Part shown: in pieces, positions 49,689-58,745 of the stretch
Layout of the letters: each line of letters starts with the position of its first letter
How positions within the stretch are numbered: position 1 is the first letter of the stretch
NCBI RefSeq assembly: GCF_019237615.1
Contig: NZ_JAFAGT010000069.1
Location: 1-64,000 of the forward strand
Direction of reading: 5' to 3'
Length of the DNA: 64,000 bases
Source: Roseateles sp.
GTDB lineage: Bacteria > Pseudomonadota > Gammaproteobacteria > Burkholderiales > Burkholderiaceae_C
Translations under genes and position numbers: made by a program
The notes under the pieces: model-generated
Database searches by the model: none
The model's input: only the letters and a program-made list of their open reading frames with translations
Told to the model about the DNA's origin: nothing

Positions 49689-50566
49689 ACGACACCACCA
49701 TGAACACCACAACCGCCGCCGCGCAAGCCCGCGGCACCTCCGAGGCCGAGATCGAGGCGGCAGCCGCGCGCGCCGCCGTCAAACGCCGCCGCACCGTCTA
49801 CTTCTGGCGCTACTTCATCCTGGTCGTCTTCCTGGGAGGCTGGGAACTGTTCTCGAGAACCCAGTTGATCGACGAATTCTTCTTCTCCAAGCCCTCCGAC
49901 ATCATGTCCCGGCTCTACACCTGGGTCACGGAGGGCACCGCTGAGGGCTCGCTCTGGTATCACCTGTGGGTGACGATGGAGGAGTCCATCCTGGGCTTCG
50001 CCGTCGGCTCGCTGGCCGGCATCCTCGCGGGCATCACGCTCGGCCGCAACCACATGCTGGCTGATGTGTTTTCAATCTACATCAAGCTCATCAACTCCGT
50101 GCCTCGCGTGGTGCTGGCGCCGATCTTCATCATGATCTTCGGGCTGGGACTCACGTCCAAGGTCGCGCTCTCCTTCGTGATGGTGTTCTTCGTCGTCTTT
50201 TCCAACGCCTTCCAGGGCGTGCGCGAAGCCGACAGGAACCTGCTGGCCAACGCGCAGATCCTCGGCGCCAAGGGTTGGCAGCTGACGCGCTCCGTCGTCA
50301 TCCCGTCGGCGATGAGCTGGATCTTCGCGTCTCTGCATGTCAGCTTCGGCTTCGCCATCGTCGGCGCCATCGTCGGCGAGTTCGTCGGCGCACGCTACGG
50401 CATCGGCCTGCTGATCAACATCGCCAAGGGCTCGTTCGACGCGGCCGGAATGTACGCGGCCATCGTCATCATCATGGTCGTCGCCCTCGCGGCCGAGTAC
50501 CTGATGACGCTGGTGGAGAACCGCCTGGCCAAGTGGCGCCCGGCGCCGACGCACGACTCGAACTGA
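49685..50566 (+). CDS. ABC transporter permease (Ssu/Tau/Nrt type)
   Basis: NAFQGVREADRNLLANAQILGAKGWQLTRSVVIPSAMSWIFASLHVSFGFAIVGAIVGEFVGA EAA-loop region; ATGA overlap with ATPase gene. Confidence 0.93.
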   Translation: MNDTTMNTTTAAAQARGTSEAEIEAAAARAAVKRRRTVYFWRYFILVVFLGGWELFSRTQLIDEFFFSKPSDIMSRLYTWVTEGTAEGSLWYHLWVTMEESILGFAVGSLAGILAGITLGRNHMLADVFSIYIKLINSVPRVVLAPIFIMIFGLGLTSKVALSFVMVFFVVFSNAFQGVREADRNLLANAQILGAKGWQLTRSVVIPSAMSWIFASLHVSFGFAIVGAIVGEFVGARYGIGLLINIAKGSFDAAGMYAAIVIIMVVALAAEYLMTLVENRLAKWRPAPTHDSN

Positions 50567-50591
50567 GCACGAATCCACAGCGAGGAGATCA

Positions 50592-51461
50592 ATGAACAAG
50601 AGCCCCTTCATGGCGGCGGCTCTGCTGGCCGCCGCGTTTGCGGCACAGGCGCAGCAGCCGGTGCCGGTCAAGACCTACGCGCAAGAGCTTGTGGACCGCA
50701 TCGTGGCCCAGCACCCCGACCTGCGCGCCGCAGTGATGCACGTCACGCCGCCCAAGGCTGTCGAAAACATCATCGTCGCGTCCAGCATCGGGCGCATCGG
50801 CGTCCCGGCGGACGCGAACGACCTCGACGTCATCGCTACCAGCACGACGCACGTGGCGATGGATCACGGGAGGAAACGCATCGAGGTAGAGCTGCCGCTG
50901 CGCGACGTCGGCGGCGCTACCGTGGGCGCCTTGGGCCTGGTCTGGCGGCTGCCGGTGGGCGGTTCGCGCGCCGAGTTCGAACGCAACGCGACAGTGATTC
51001 GCGACACGGTGTCGCGCCGCATTCTGAACGCAGCCAACCTGATGGACCCCTATCCCTACGAACCCCTGGTGACGACCAAGTCGCGTGCGCAGACGCTGGT
51101 CGACGAGGCCCTGCTGCGCCACCCTGAGGTAACCTTGCTGGCGCTGCGCGCACACAGCCGCGGCGAGCTCGTGCTACTGGGTTCCACCTTCGGCCGTCAC
51201 GGCAAGAAGGCCGATGCCGACGACGCCAAGGTGATGAGCAGCAGGGAACCCAGTACCGGCATCTACTCGGGCGGCAGGCGCTTCGGCGTCGACATGGCGC
51301 TGCACGACCGCAACGGCGCGCTGATCGGCACGATGAACGTCGGCTACGCCTACTCCGGCAAGGAGGACACCAGGGCGCTGACCGCCCGCGCCGTCGCGCT
51401 ACGGGACGAACTGCAGTCGCGCATCGACCCCGCCCAGCCGCTTGACGAGATCGATCCATGA
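50592..51461 (+). CDS. Secreted protein with two tandem domains related to the 45114/45670 family
   Basis: VDRIVAQHPDLRAAVMHVTPPKAVENIIVASSIGRIG... and VDEALLRHPEVTLLALRAHSRGELVLLGSTFGRHG... internal repeat. Confidence 0.7.
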   Translation: MNKSPFMAAALLAAAFAAQAQQPVPVKTYAQELVDRIVAQHPDLRAAVMHVTPPKAVENIIVASSIGRIGVPADANDLDVIATSTTHVAMDHGRKRIEVELPLRDVGGATVGALGLVWRLPVGGSRAEFERNATVIRDTVSRRILNAANLMDPYPYEPLVTTKSRAQTLVDEALLRHPEVTLLALRAHSRGELVLLGSTFGRHGKKADADDAKVMSSREPSTGIYSGGRRFGVDMALHDRNGALIGTMNVGYAYSGKEDTRALTARAVALRDELQSRIDPAQPLDEIDP

Positions 51462-52918
51462 GGATCGCGTTGGTCTCCATGTGCGCGGCGCTCCTGGCCG
51501 GTGGTGCGCCGGCGGCGACACCCGCGGCCGGCAAGCTCCCCGTCTCCAGCGTCGGCGCCGCAACGATGGCTCCGATGATGGACGCGTGGATGCAGGCTCT
51601 CGCGCAGCAGCATGCCGCCCCTGTTCGCGGCCCGCGTTGGCAGCATGTGGACGACGCCGCCGCCATCGGCGCGCTGATGTTCGAGCGCGCCGACCTGGCC
51701 CCGATGACGCGCGCGCCGCTGGCCATCGAGCTGGCACCTTATGCCCACCAGTTCCACGGCGACATGATGAAGTCGCCGGTACTGGCGCGCGTCGCGCTGC
51801 GCAATGGGCAGCCGGTCTTCCTCGCATTCAACAAGCGCCCCGACACGCCCGTTCCGCCGGCCGTGGACGGCTTCGTGCGCTTTGCGCTCAGCCCGGCAGG
51901 CCAGGCGCTGGCCGCCGGGCAGCCGGGCATTGCGCCGCTGCCGGCCGGCGAAGCTGACGCCGAGCTCGCCAAGCTGGCCGGCTACCGCGCCGCGCTCGAC
52001 CCGAAGCTACCGGTCTACAGGGCCGGGACAGTCGTGCACGGCGAGCTGCGCAGCGTCGGCAGCGACGGCATGAAGTCGCTGATGGACGGCTGGCTGCGCA
52101 GCTTCCGCACGCTGCAGCCCGGCGTCCGCCCCGGCGACCGTTGGGAGCATCTCGGCACGTTGAACGGTTTCCATGCGCTGATGGCCGACGAAACCGATAT
52201 CGCGCCGATGGGGCGCGAGCTCTGGCCCGACGAAGCCGCGGCGTTTGCGACGCTGCGGGACGGACGCGTGCCGCTGGAGATCCGCGTGGCGCGCGGCGGT
52301 TTCAACACCCAGCAGCGCACCACGGCGCAGGCAGTCTTCGTGAACGCGGCCAACCCCATCCAGCAGTTGACGCTGCCGCAGCTGGCCGCCATCTTCGGCA
52401 AGTCGCCGACGATCACACGCTGGGGCCAGCTGGGTCTCACCGGCGAGTGGGCCGACAAGCCCATCACGCTGGACGTACCGCCGCGCGTGGCGCCCAACGC
52501 GATGTCGATGCAGATGATGGCGCTAAACGGCGGGCCGTGGGCCGAGAGCGTGCACGAGGCCTCCGTCGCCGACACCGCCAAGGCTATCGCCGCCGACACA
52601 GGTGCCGTGGGCTACGGGGGCTTCGAGGACGGTGGCCCGGGCCTGAGGGCAGTGCCGCTGGCGCGCGACGCGGCCAGCCCTGCAGTGGCCGGCACGCCCG
52701 AGAGCGCCGCCACTGGCCGCTACCCGCTGACGCGCTACATGTACATCCGCCTCGACCGCAGGCCCGGCCAGCCCGTCCCGCCAGTGGTCAGGGAATTCCT
52801 GCGCTACGTCTTGAGCCGCCAGGGCCAGGAGCCGATCCCGTATTCCGGCTACTACCCGTTGAGCGCGCAGGAGGTCGCCGCGGAACTCGCCAAGCTCGAC
52901 GGCGTCGCGGCTGAATGA
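51458..52918 (+). CDS. PstS-like binding protein with an extra degenerate N-terminal PstS-like segment
   Basis: C-terminal full domain (LTLPQLAAIFGKSPTITRWGQLGLTGEWADKPITL; YPLTRYMYIRLDRRPGQPVPPVVREFLRYVLSRQGQ); N-terminal half repeats start and end segments only. Confidence 0.8.
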   Translation: MRIALVSMCAALLAGGAPAATPAAGKLPVSSVGAATMAPMMDAWMQALAQQHAAPVRGPRWQHVDDAAAIGALMFERADLAPMTRAPLAIELAPYAHQFHGDMMKSPVLARVALRNGQPVFLAFNKRPDTPVPPAVDGFVRFALSPAGQALAAGQPGIAPLPAGEADAELAKLAGYRAALDPKLPVYRAGTVVHGELRSVGSDGMKSLMDGWLRSFRTLQPGVRPGDRWEHLGTLNGFHALMADETDIAPMGRELWPDEAAAFATLRDGRVPLEIRVARGGFNTQQRTTAQAVFVNAANPIQQLTLPQLAAIFGKSPTITRWGQLGLTGEWADKPITLDVPPRVAPNAMSMQMMALNGGPWAESVHEASVADTAKAIAADTGAVGYGGFEDGGPGLRAVPLARDAASPAVAGTPESAATGRYPLTRYMYIRLDRRPGQPVPPVVREFLRYVLSRQGQEPIPYSGYYPLSAQEVAAELAKLDGVAAE

Positions 52919-52962
52919 TTTTTCAGAAGGGGTTCAGGATGACTTCAGGGTCGCGGCATAAG
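52911..52962 (+). promoter_or_regulatory. 11-bp-phased regulator element/promoter, copy 2
   Basis: CTGAA 52911, TTCAG 52922, TTCAG 52933, TTCAG 52944, CATAAG 52957. Confidence 0.75.
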
Positions 52963-53043
52963 TTTTGAGTCGGGAGTTGACCTGACTCAGCTTGCGTAAT
53001 CGAGGCACCAGTTCTCGAAACTATTACTACTAGGAGACAGACA

Positions 53044-55359
53044 GTGAACAAAACAACTCTTGCGACCGCCCTGGTCGCCTGTTTTCCGTTTCTGGGCTCG
53101 CCCTGCGCGCATGCTCAGGCGAACACAGGCCCAGGCCCGGCCCAGGATGAGTCCGCCGCCACGGCGGAGGCGCCCGTCGAGACGCCACAAACCGTCGAAC
53201 GGGTTGTCGTGCGGGGTTCATACCTGAGCGCCGGCTCGCAGAGCGCGATGAAGGGGAATGTCGCGGTCCGCGACACACCGTTCTCGGTTTCGCCCTACCA
53301 GGAGTCCTTCCTGAAGGCGATCGAGTCGACCAACATCGCCGACCTCTACAACTACATGACCGGCGTGAAGCGCAACGGCAACACCGGCTACGACCTGAAC
53401 ATCCGCGGCTTCAAGACCTCGGGCAACGACCGCAACGCGATCATGGTGGACGGCATGCCTGGCCTGGGCGTTCGCTTCGGCTCACCGCCGACGATCGGTG
53501 TAGAGCGGGTCGAGGTTGTCAAGGGGCCGGCCTCTGTGCTCTACGGGAACGCCCAGCCCGGCGGTTTCGTCAACATGATCAGCAAAAAGCCCAAGTCCGC
53601 ATGGGCCGGTTCGGCGGAGGTGCGCGCCACTGGCTATAGCGGCGCCGGTCTGCGTCTCGGCGACGCCGCCGGCTATGACGCCGCCATCGATCTGACGGGA
53701 CCGCTCGACAAGGAGGGCAACTACCTGTTCCGCGTGGTCGCGCAGACCACCGACAAGAACACCTTTCGCACCGACGCCTACAACAAGGGCACCTACTTCG
53801 CCCCCAGCTTCACCTGGGTCATCGACGAGGCGACGAGTCTGAGCGCGGCGGTTGAACTGCGCCAGACGACCTCCGCCTACGACACCTTCCTGGTGGCGCC
53901 GAACCGTGACATCCAACTCGCGTCACCCATCCGCACCCGGTACCAGGAACCGACCGACACGCAGAAGGAGGCCGGCAGGACGCTGACCCTGTCCTTCAAC
54001 CACTCCTTCGACAACCGCTTCGAGTTGAATGCCAAGGTCCGCAGCGTGCGTCAGCACGACGACGCATCGGGTTTCGACGTCAACAGCATACTCACTGCCG
54101 CCAACTCGAGCTGCCAGACCCACAACGGCCCCGTTACAGGCGCCAACCTCTGCCTCAGCCGGCGCGCCCGCGGCCAGCACAACGAGAGGCAGTACGACTT
54201 CTTCGACGTCAACGTCGGTGGCCCTTTCAAGACAGGCGACATCGGTCACAAGATGCTTCTGGGCATCAACGGCGGGCGCGAGACTGCGGACCTTAACCGC
54301 CTGCAGTTCAATGTGCTGACGGCCGCACAGAACGGCAATATCTCGATCTACGACCCGGTCTATGGGGTCGTCGCTCCCCTCAGCTCCTATTCGGCGGGCC
54401 TGCCGAAAGATCTGACCCATCGCGCGACGGTTTCGCGCAGCCTAGGCGTCTACGCGAGCGACCTGATCACGCTGAGCGAAGACTGGAAAGCCATGGCCGG
54501 CCTGCGCTGGGCGAATGAGAAGCAGGACGCTGAGGAACTGCGTGTCCCCGGAACGCTGCCGTCGAGCAAGAGCGACGTCAAGGTGCTGCCGATGTTCGGT
54601 GTGCTGTACCAGCCTACCAAGCAGTGGACGCTCTACACCAGCTATGCGACCTCGATGGTGCCCGTACCGGCTGCGACCCAGGACATTTACGGCGCCAATC
54701 CCTTCCAGCCCGAACAAGCCAAGCAGATCGAGGCCGGGGTCAAGGCCGAGTTGTTCGAGGGCCGGCTGAACGCGACCCTCGCCGCCTTCCGGATCAGGAA
54801 GAACGACGCGATCAACAGCTTTGCCTGCAACACCGTGCCTGGCGCGACGGCGACCGGCACCTGCTCCACGCAAATCGGCTCCGAAGAGGCCAAAGGCATC
54901 GAGTTCGAGCTGAACGCGCGGCCGACCAGGGACTGGCAGTTCACGCTGGGCTATGCCTTCTCTGATGCGAAGGTGACGGCGTCCAAGGACGCAGCCCAGG
55001 TGGGCGCACGCCTGACCAACAACGCGAAGAACAACCTCAACATCTGGAACCGCTACGAGTTCGGCGGCGCGCTGGATGGCTTCGCACTTGGCGCCGGACT
55101 GGTCTACGTGGGTGAGCGCATGGGATTCATCCCGACCACGGCGGCCAACGGCACGGTGGACAGCCGCCTGATGCCGCTGCCGAGCTACACGGTGCTCGAT
55201 CTCGGCGCTTACTACAACGTCGGCCGGTATTCCTTCTCCGCCAAGGTTGGTAACGTCACCGGCAAGACCTACTACGAGAGCGCCGGCTTCACCGGGGACA
55301 TCAATATCGTCCCAGGCAGCCCGCGCAATGTCGCTGTTTCGATGAGGGTGCACTTCTGA
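53044..55359 (+). CDS. TonB-dependent siderophore-type receptor
   Basis: Signal peptide; DTPFSVSPYQESFLKAIESTNIADLYNYMTGVKRNGNTGYDLNIRGFKTSGNDRNAIMVDGMPGLG; C-terminal NVAVSMRVHF. Confidence 0.93.
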   Translation: MNKTTLATALVACFPFLGSPCAHAQANTGPGPAQDESAATAEAPVETPQTVERVVVRGSYLSAGSQSAMKGNVAVRDTPFSVSPYQESFLKAIESTNIADLYNYMTGVKRNGNTGYDLNIRGFKTSGNDRNAIMVDGMPGLGVRFGSPPTIGVERVEVVKGPASVLYGNAQPGGFVNMISKKPKSAWAGSAEVRATGYSGAGLRLGDAAGYDAAIDLTGPLDKEGNYLFRVVAQTTDKNTFRTDAYNKGTYFAPSFTWVIDEATSLSAAVELRQTTSAYDTFLVAPNRDIQLASPIRTRYQEPTDTQKEAGRTLTLSFNHSFDNRFELNAKVRSVRQHDDASGFDVNSILTAANSSCQTHNGPVTGANLCLSRRARGQHNERQYDFFDVNVGGPFKTGDIGHKMLLGINGGRETADLNRLQFNVLTAAQNGNISIYDPVYGVVAPLSSYSAGLPKDLTHRATVSRSLGVYASDLITLSEDWKAMAGLRWANEKQDAEELRVPGTLPSSKSDVKVLPMFGVLYQPTKQWTLYTSYATSMVPVPAATQDIYGANPFQPEQAKQIEAGVKAELFEGRLNATLAAFRIRKNDAINSFACNTVPGATATGTCSTQIGSEEAKGIEFELNARPTRDWQFTLGYAFSDAKVTASKDAAQVGARLTNNAKNNLNIWNRYEFGGALDGFALGAGLVYVGERMGFIPTTAANGTVDSRLMPLPSYTVLDLGAYYNVGRYSFSAKVGNVTGKTYYESAGFTGDINIVPGSPRNVAVSMRVHF

Positions 55360-56489
55360 TGCGTAGAAAACAACTGACCTGCGCGGTCGCCATCATGCTG
55401 TTCGCCAGCGCCGGCGCGCGCGCGCAATCCATGGTCGAGTGGGTCGTCCCGACCACCCCGACCAATGTCAAGCAGACCGAGGAGCAAGCCGAGGAGGGTC
55501 GGCAGAAAGGCCGCGAACTGCCCGCCCCCGAGATCTTGCAGCCGATGCTGGACGCGCAGTTGCCCAGCTACCAGCCGCGCCGCGACATCAAGATCAGTGG
55601 CACGTTCAAGGGCGCGGCGTCCGACGTGCTCGTCGTACTGGCGCAGAAGTGGATGGCGAAGTTCAAGGCCTACTACCCCAACGCCCACCTCTCCATTGCC
55701 CCGCCCTACGCGGGCAGCCTGGGCGCCATCGAGCTCATCAAGGGCGACCTGGACTTCGTCTTCGTCTCGCGCGAGCTCAAGCCCGAAGACATCAGCAAGT
55801 TCAAGACCAAGTTCGGCTACGAACCGCTGAGCGTGCCCATCAGCGGCGGCTCGTATCGACACTACGGCGCACTGGATGCCGTCGGCTTCTTCGTCAACAA
55901 GGCCAACCCCATCGAGAAGATCACATTCCAGCAGCTCGATGCCATGTACTCGACGACCCGCCACCGCGGCGGCCAGGCGATCAGCAAATGGGGTGACCTG
56001 GGTCTTACGGGCGAATGGGCTGACAAGCCCATCCACCTCTATGGCATCAAGCCCTGGAACGGCTTCGAGGAATTCGTGCGCCAGCGCGTGCTCAGTACCG
56101 ATGGCAAACGCGGCGAGTGGCGCGACGACATCCGTTTCGAGAAGCTCGTCTTCCCGATGGCCAAGGACATCGCCGCCGACCCAGAGGGCATCGGCTACGC
56201 CGGCATGGCCTACACGGATGCGCCGGTCAAGCTGATCCCCCTGGTCGAGAAGGCCGGCGACCCGCCGCAGGCACCCACCTACGAGAACGTCGCGTTGGCC
56301 TCCTATCCACTCAGCCGCCTCATCTACTTCAACACCAACAAGGCGCCCGGCAAGCCGCTGAATCCGGTGCTTGAGGAGTTCCTGCGCTTCGTTCTGAGCC
56401 GTGAAGGCCAGCAGGTCGTGCTCGAGCACGCGCGCTACATCCCGCTGCGGGCCGGTCAGGCCAGCCAGGCGAAGGATCTGCTGAAGTGA
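55359..56489 (+). CDS. PstS-like substrate-binding protein
   Basis: FQQLDAMYSTTRHRGGQAISKWGDLGLTGEWADKPIHLYGIKPWNG; YENVALASYPLSRLIYFNTNKAPGKPLNPVLEEFLRFVLSREGQ. Confidence 0.85.
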   Translation: MRRKQLTCAVAIMLFASAGARAQSMVEWVVPTTPTNVKQTEEQAEEGRQKGRELPAPEILQPMLDAQLPSYQPRRDIKISGTFKGAASDVLVVLAQKWMAKFKAYYPNAHLSIAPPYAGSLGAIELIKGDLDFVFVSRELKPEDISKFKTKFGYEPLSVPISGGSYRHYGALDAVGFFVNKANPIEKITFQQLDAMYSTTRHRGGQAISKWGDLGLTGEWADKPIHLYGIKPWNGFEEFVRQRVLSTDGKRGEWRDDIRFEKLVFPMAKDIAADPEGIGYAGMAYTDAPVKLIPLVEKAGDPPQAPTYENVALASYPLSRLIYFNTNKAPGKPLNPVLEEFLRFVLSREGQQVVLEHARYIPLRAGQASQAKDLLK

Positions 56490-57622
56490 AGCGCGCCGGG
56501 GCCGCCGCTGCCCTGACGGTGGCGACCTGGCTCGCACCCTTCGGCGCGGTGGCCGATCCGCCGGAGTGGGCTCAGGCCGGGCGCCCTGCCCCGCCGCCAG
56601 AGTTCCTCCAGCCGACGCTGGACGCCGGGCTCGCACCCTACCGCACCAGCGGCGCGCACGGTCGGCTCGAAGGCTGCGCACCGCCCATCGTGGCAGCGCT
56701 CGCGGCGCAGTGGATGCGGGCGTTCCAGGCACGCGAGCCCGGCGTGCGGGTCGAGTTGTCGCCGCCCTATCTGCCGCCGCAGGGTGCGCTCAACCCCCGT
56801 CTGCGCGACTTCCTGGAGGGGCATCTCGACTTCGCCTTCCTGACGCGCGAGATGGCGGCCTCCGACGTGGCGCAGTTCCGCCGCGTGCACGGATTTGACC
56901 CGCTGCTGCTGCCGGTGAGCGGGGGCAGCTTCCGGCATTTCGGCTTCGTCGATGCGGTCGCCGTCGTCGTCCATCGCAACAACCCGCTGCAAGGCCTGAG
57001 CCTGGCGCAGCTCGACGCCATCTTTTCTCGCACCCGCCATCGCGGGCAGGCGGCACCGGCGGTGACCTGGGGCGAGCTTGGTCTTCCCGAATGGACCGGC
57101 CGGCCGGTACACGTCGTCGGCACCGGCGCCTGGGTCGGCGAGGAGTCTGCCCGCGCAACCTTCTTCCGCGAGCGCGTGATGGACGGCGCCGCACAGCGGG
57201 GCGAATGGCGCGACGACGGCCGTCCGCCCGATGCGGGTGACGCCGTCGTCACCGAGGCGGTGGCAGCCGACCCGCTGGCAATCGGGTTCACGGCGATGGG
57301 GCATCTCACGCCTGGCGTTCGTGCGATTGCGATCGCAGTGCAACCCGACTCGCCCCTCATCGAGCCGAGCTACGAAAACGTGGCGCGCGCGACCTATCCG
57401 CTAAGCCGGGTCTTCTACCTGGCCCTGGCGCGCAAGCCGGGCCACACGCTACGTCCCGCACTCGAGGCCTGGACGCGCTTCCTGGTGAGCAAGGACGGGC
57501 AGGCCCTGGTGCTGGCGCAGGGCGTCTTCCTGCCGTTGCGCGAGTTCCAGGCCAGCCAGGCGCTGGAAAAGCTGTCGCAATTTTCAGGTGGCGTTCAGCC
57601 TGGATTCGGCTTCGCACCCTAA
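56486..57622 (+). CDS. PstS-like substrate-binding protein
   Basis: Same motifs (LAQLDAIFSRTRHRG...WGELGLPEWTGRPVHVVG; YENVARATYPLSRVFYLALARKPGH); ATGA overlap with previous gene. Confidence 0.85.
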   Translation: MKRAGAAAALTVATWLAPFGAVADPPEWAQAGRPAPPPEFLQPTLDAGLAPYRTSGAHGRLEGCAPPIVAALAAQWMRAFQAREPGVRVELSPPYLPPQGALNPRLRDFLEGHLDFAFLTREMAASDVAQFRRVHGFDPLLLPVSGGSFRHFGFVDAVAVVVHRNNPLQGLSLAQLDAIFSRTRHRGQAAPAVTWGELGLPEWTGRPVHVVGTGAWVGEESARATFFRERVMDGAAQRGEWRDDGRPPDAGDAVVTEAVAADPLAIGFTAMGHLTPGVRAIAIAVQPDSPLIEPSYENVARATYPLSRVFYLALARKPGHTLRPALEAWTRFLVSKDGQALVLAQGVFLPLREFQASQALEKLSQFSGGVQPGFGFAP

Positions 57623-57623
57623 G
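57572..57623 (+). promoter_or_regulatory. 11-bp-phased regulator element/promoter, copy 3 (begins within end of previous CDS)
   Basis: CTGTC 57572, TTCAG 57583, TTCAG 57594, TTCGG 57605, CCTAAG 57618. Confidence 0.7.
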
Positions 57624-57678
57624 GTTCGCCGGGCCCTGGCTCTCGCCGAGAGCCGGTGAATTACTGATGGAGACATTG

Positions 57679-58731
57679 ATGAAGACCCATGCTTTCAACA
57701 TCGCCGTCGCTGCCGCGCTGCTCGCATTCGCCGCCGGCCCCGTCCGGGCGCTGAAGTACGCAGCCCCCGAGCACTCGCTCAAGGCCGACCCGTCGATCCC
57801 CAAGTGGAACCCCGGTCCCGTCGCCAGCGAGCCCGAGGAGGAACTGACCATCGTCGGCGCCGACATCATGGACGAGATGGTGCTGGGCTGGACCAAGATC
57901 TACCGCAAGCAGTACCCGCGCCTTTCGCTGACGATGGACCTGCGCGCCTCGGGCGCCGGCAGCCCCGGTCTGGTGTCGGGCCAGGGCCACCTGGCCCCGG
58001 TCGGCCGCGAGATGTTCCCGAAGGAGCGCCAGGCCTTCATCGACAAATTCGGCTACGAGCCGCTGGAGATCAAGGTCGCGACCGGCAGCGTCGGCTCGCT
58101 CGGCAAGACGGCCAGCAGCGTCATCCTCGTCGACAAGGACAACCCGATCGACTGCCTGAGCCTGCCGCAGCTCGACGCAATCTACTCCAAGACGCGCAAG
58201 CTCGGCCACAAGGAGGTCAACACCTGGGGCGACCTTGGTGCGACAGGTGCCTGGGCGACCAAGCCCATCCACCTGTACGGTCTGAAGGCGGTCAACGGTA
58301 TCGAGCAGTACTTCAAGGCTGTCGCGATGGACGGCGGCGAGTACAAGGACAACATCCAGTTCGTCAAGGGCAAGGGCTTCACGCACGCCTTCACCGTCGC
58401 CGCCGAAGACATGGCCAAGAACCCTGGCGGCCTGACCTACGCGCTGCTTGCCAATGTCACGCCCAACGTCAAGGTGCTGAACCTGTCGTCGAAGCAGGGC
58501 GGCACCTGCTATGCGCCGACGGTCGAGAACGTCTACCAGCACAAGTACCCGTTCAGCCGCTACGTCTACATCTACGTCAACAAAGCCCCGGGCAAGCCGC
58601 TGGAGCCCAAGGTCAAGGAGTTCCTCAAACTCGTGCTGAGCCAGGAGGGCCAGCAGGTGGTGGCGGATGAGCGCGTCTTCATCCCGCTGCTGCCCGAGGT
58701 GGCGAAGGAAGAGCTGAAGAAGCTGGACTGA
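57679..58731 (+). CDS. PstS-like substrate-binding protein
   Basis: LPQLDAIYSKTRKLGHKEVNTWGDLGATGAWATKPIHLYGLKAVNGIEQYF; YENV-equivalent VENVYQHKYPFSRYVYIYVNKAPGKPLEPKVKEFLKLVLSQEGQ; RBS GGAGAC favours 57679 over 57667. Confidence 0.85.
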   Translation: MKTHAFNIAVAAALLAFAAGPVRALKYAAPEHSLKADPSIPKWNPGPVASEPEEELTIVGADIMDEMVLGWTKIYRKQYPRLSLTMDLRASGAGSPGLVSGQGHLAPVGREMFPKERQAFIDKFGYEPLEIKVATGSVGSLGKTASSVILVDKDNPIDCLSLPQLDAIYSKTRKLGHKEVNTWGDLGATGAWATKPIHLYGLKAVNGIEQYFKAVAMDGGEYKDNIQFVKGKGFTHAFTVAAEDMAKNPGGLTYALLANVTPNVKVLNLSSKQGGTCYAPTVENVYQHKYPFSRYVYIYVNKAPGKPLEPKVKEFLKLVLSQEGQQVVADERVFIPLLPEVAKEELKKLD

Positions 58732-58745
58732 CTCGTAGCCTGAAG

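Noticed and set aside
55272-56732. 486-aa minus-strand ORF
   Set aside because: Antisense to receptor and PstS-like genes; no domain features.
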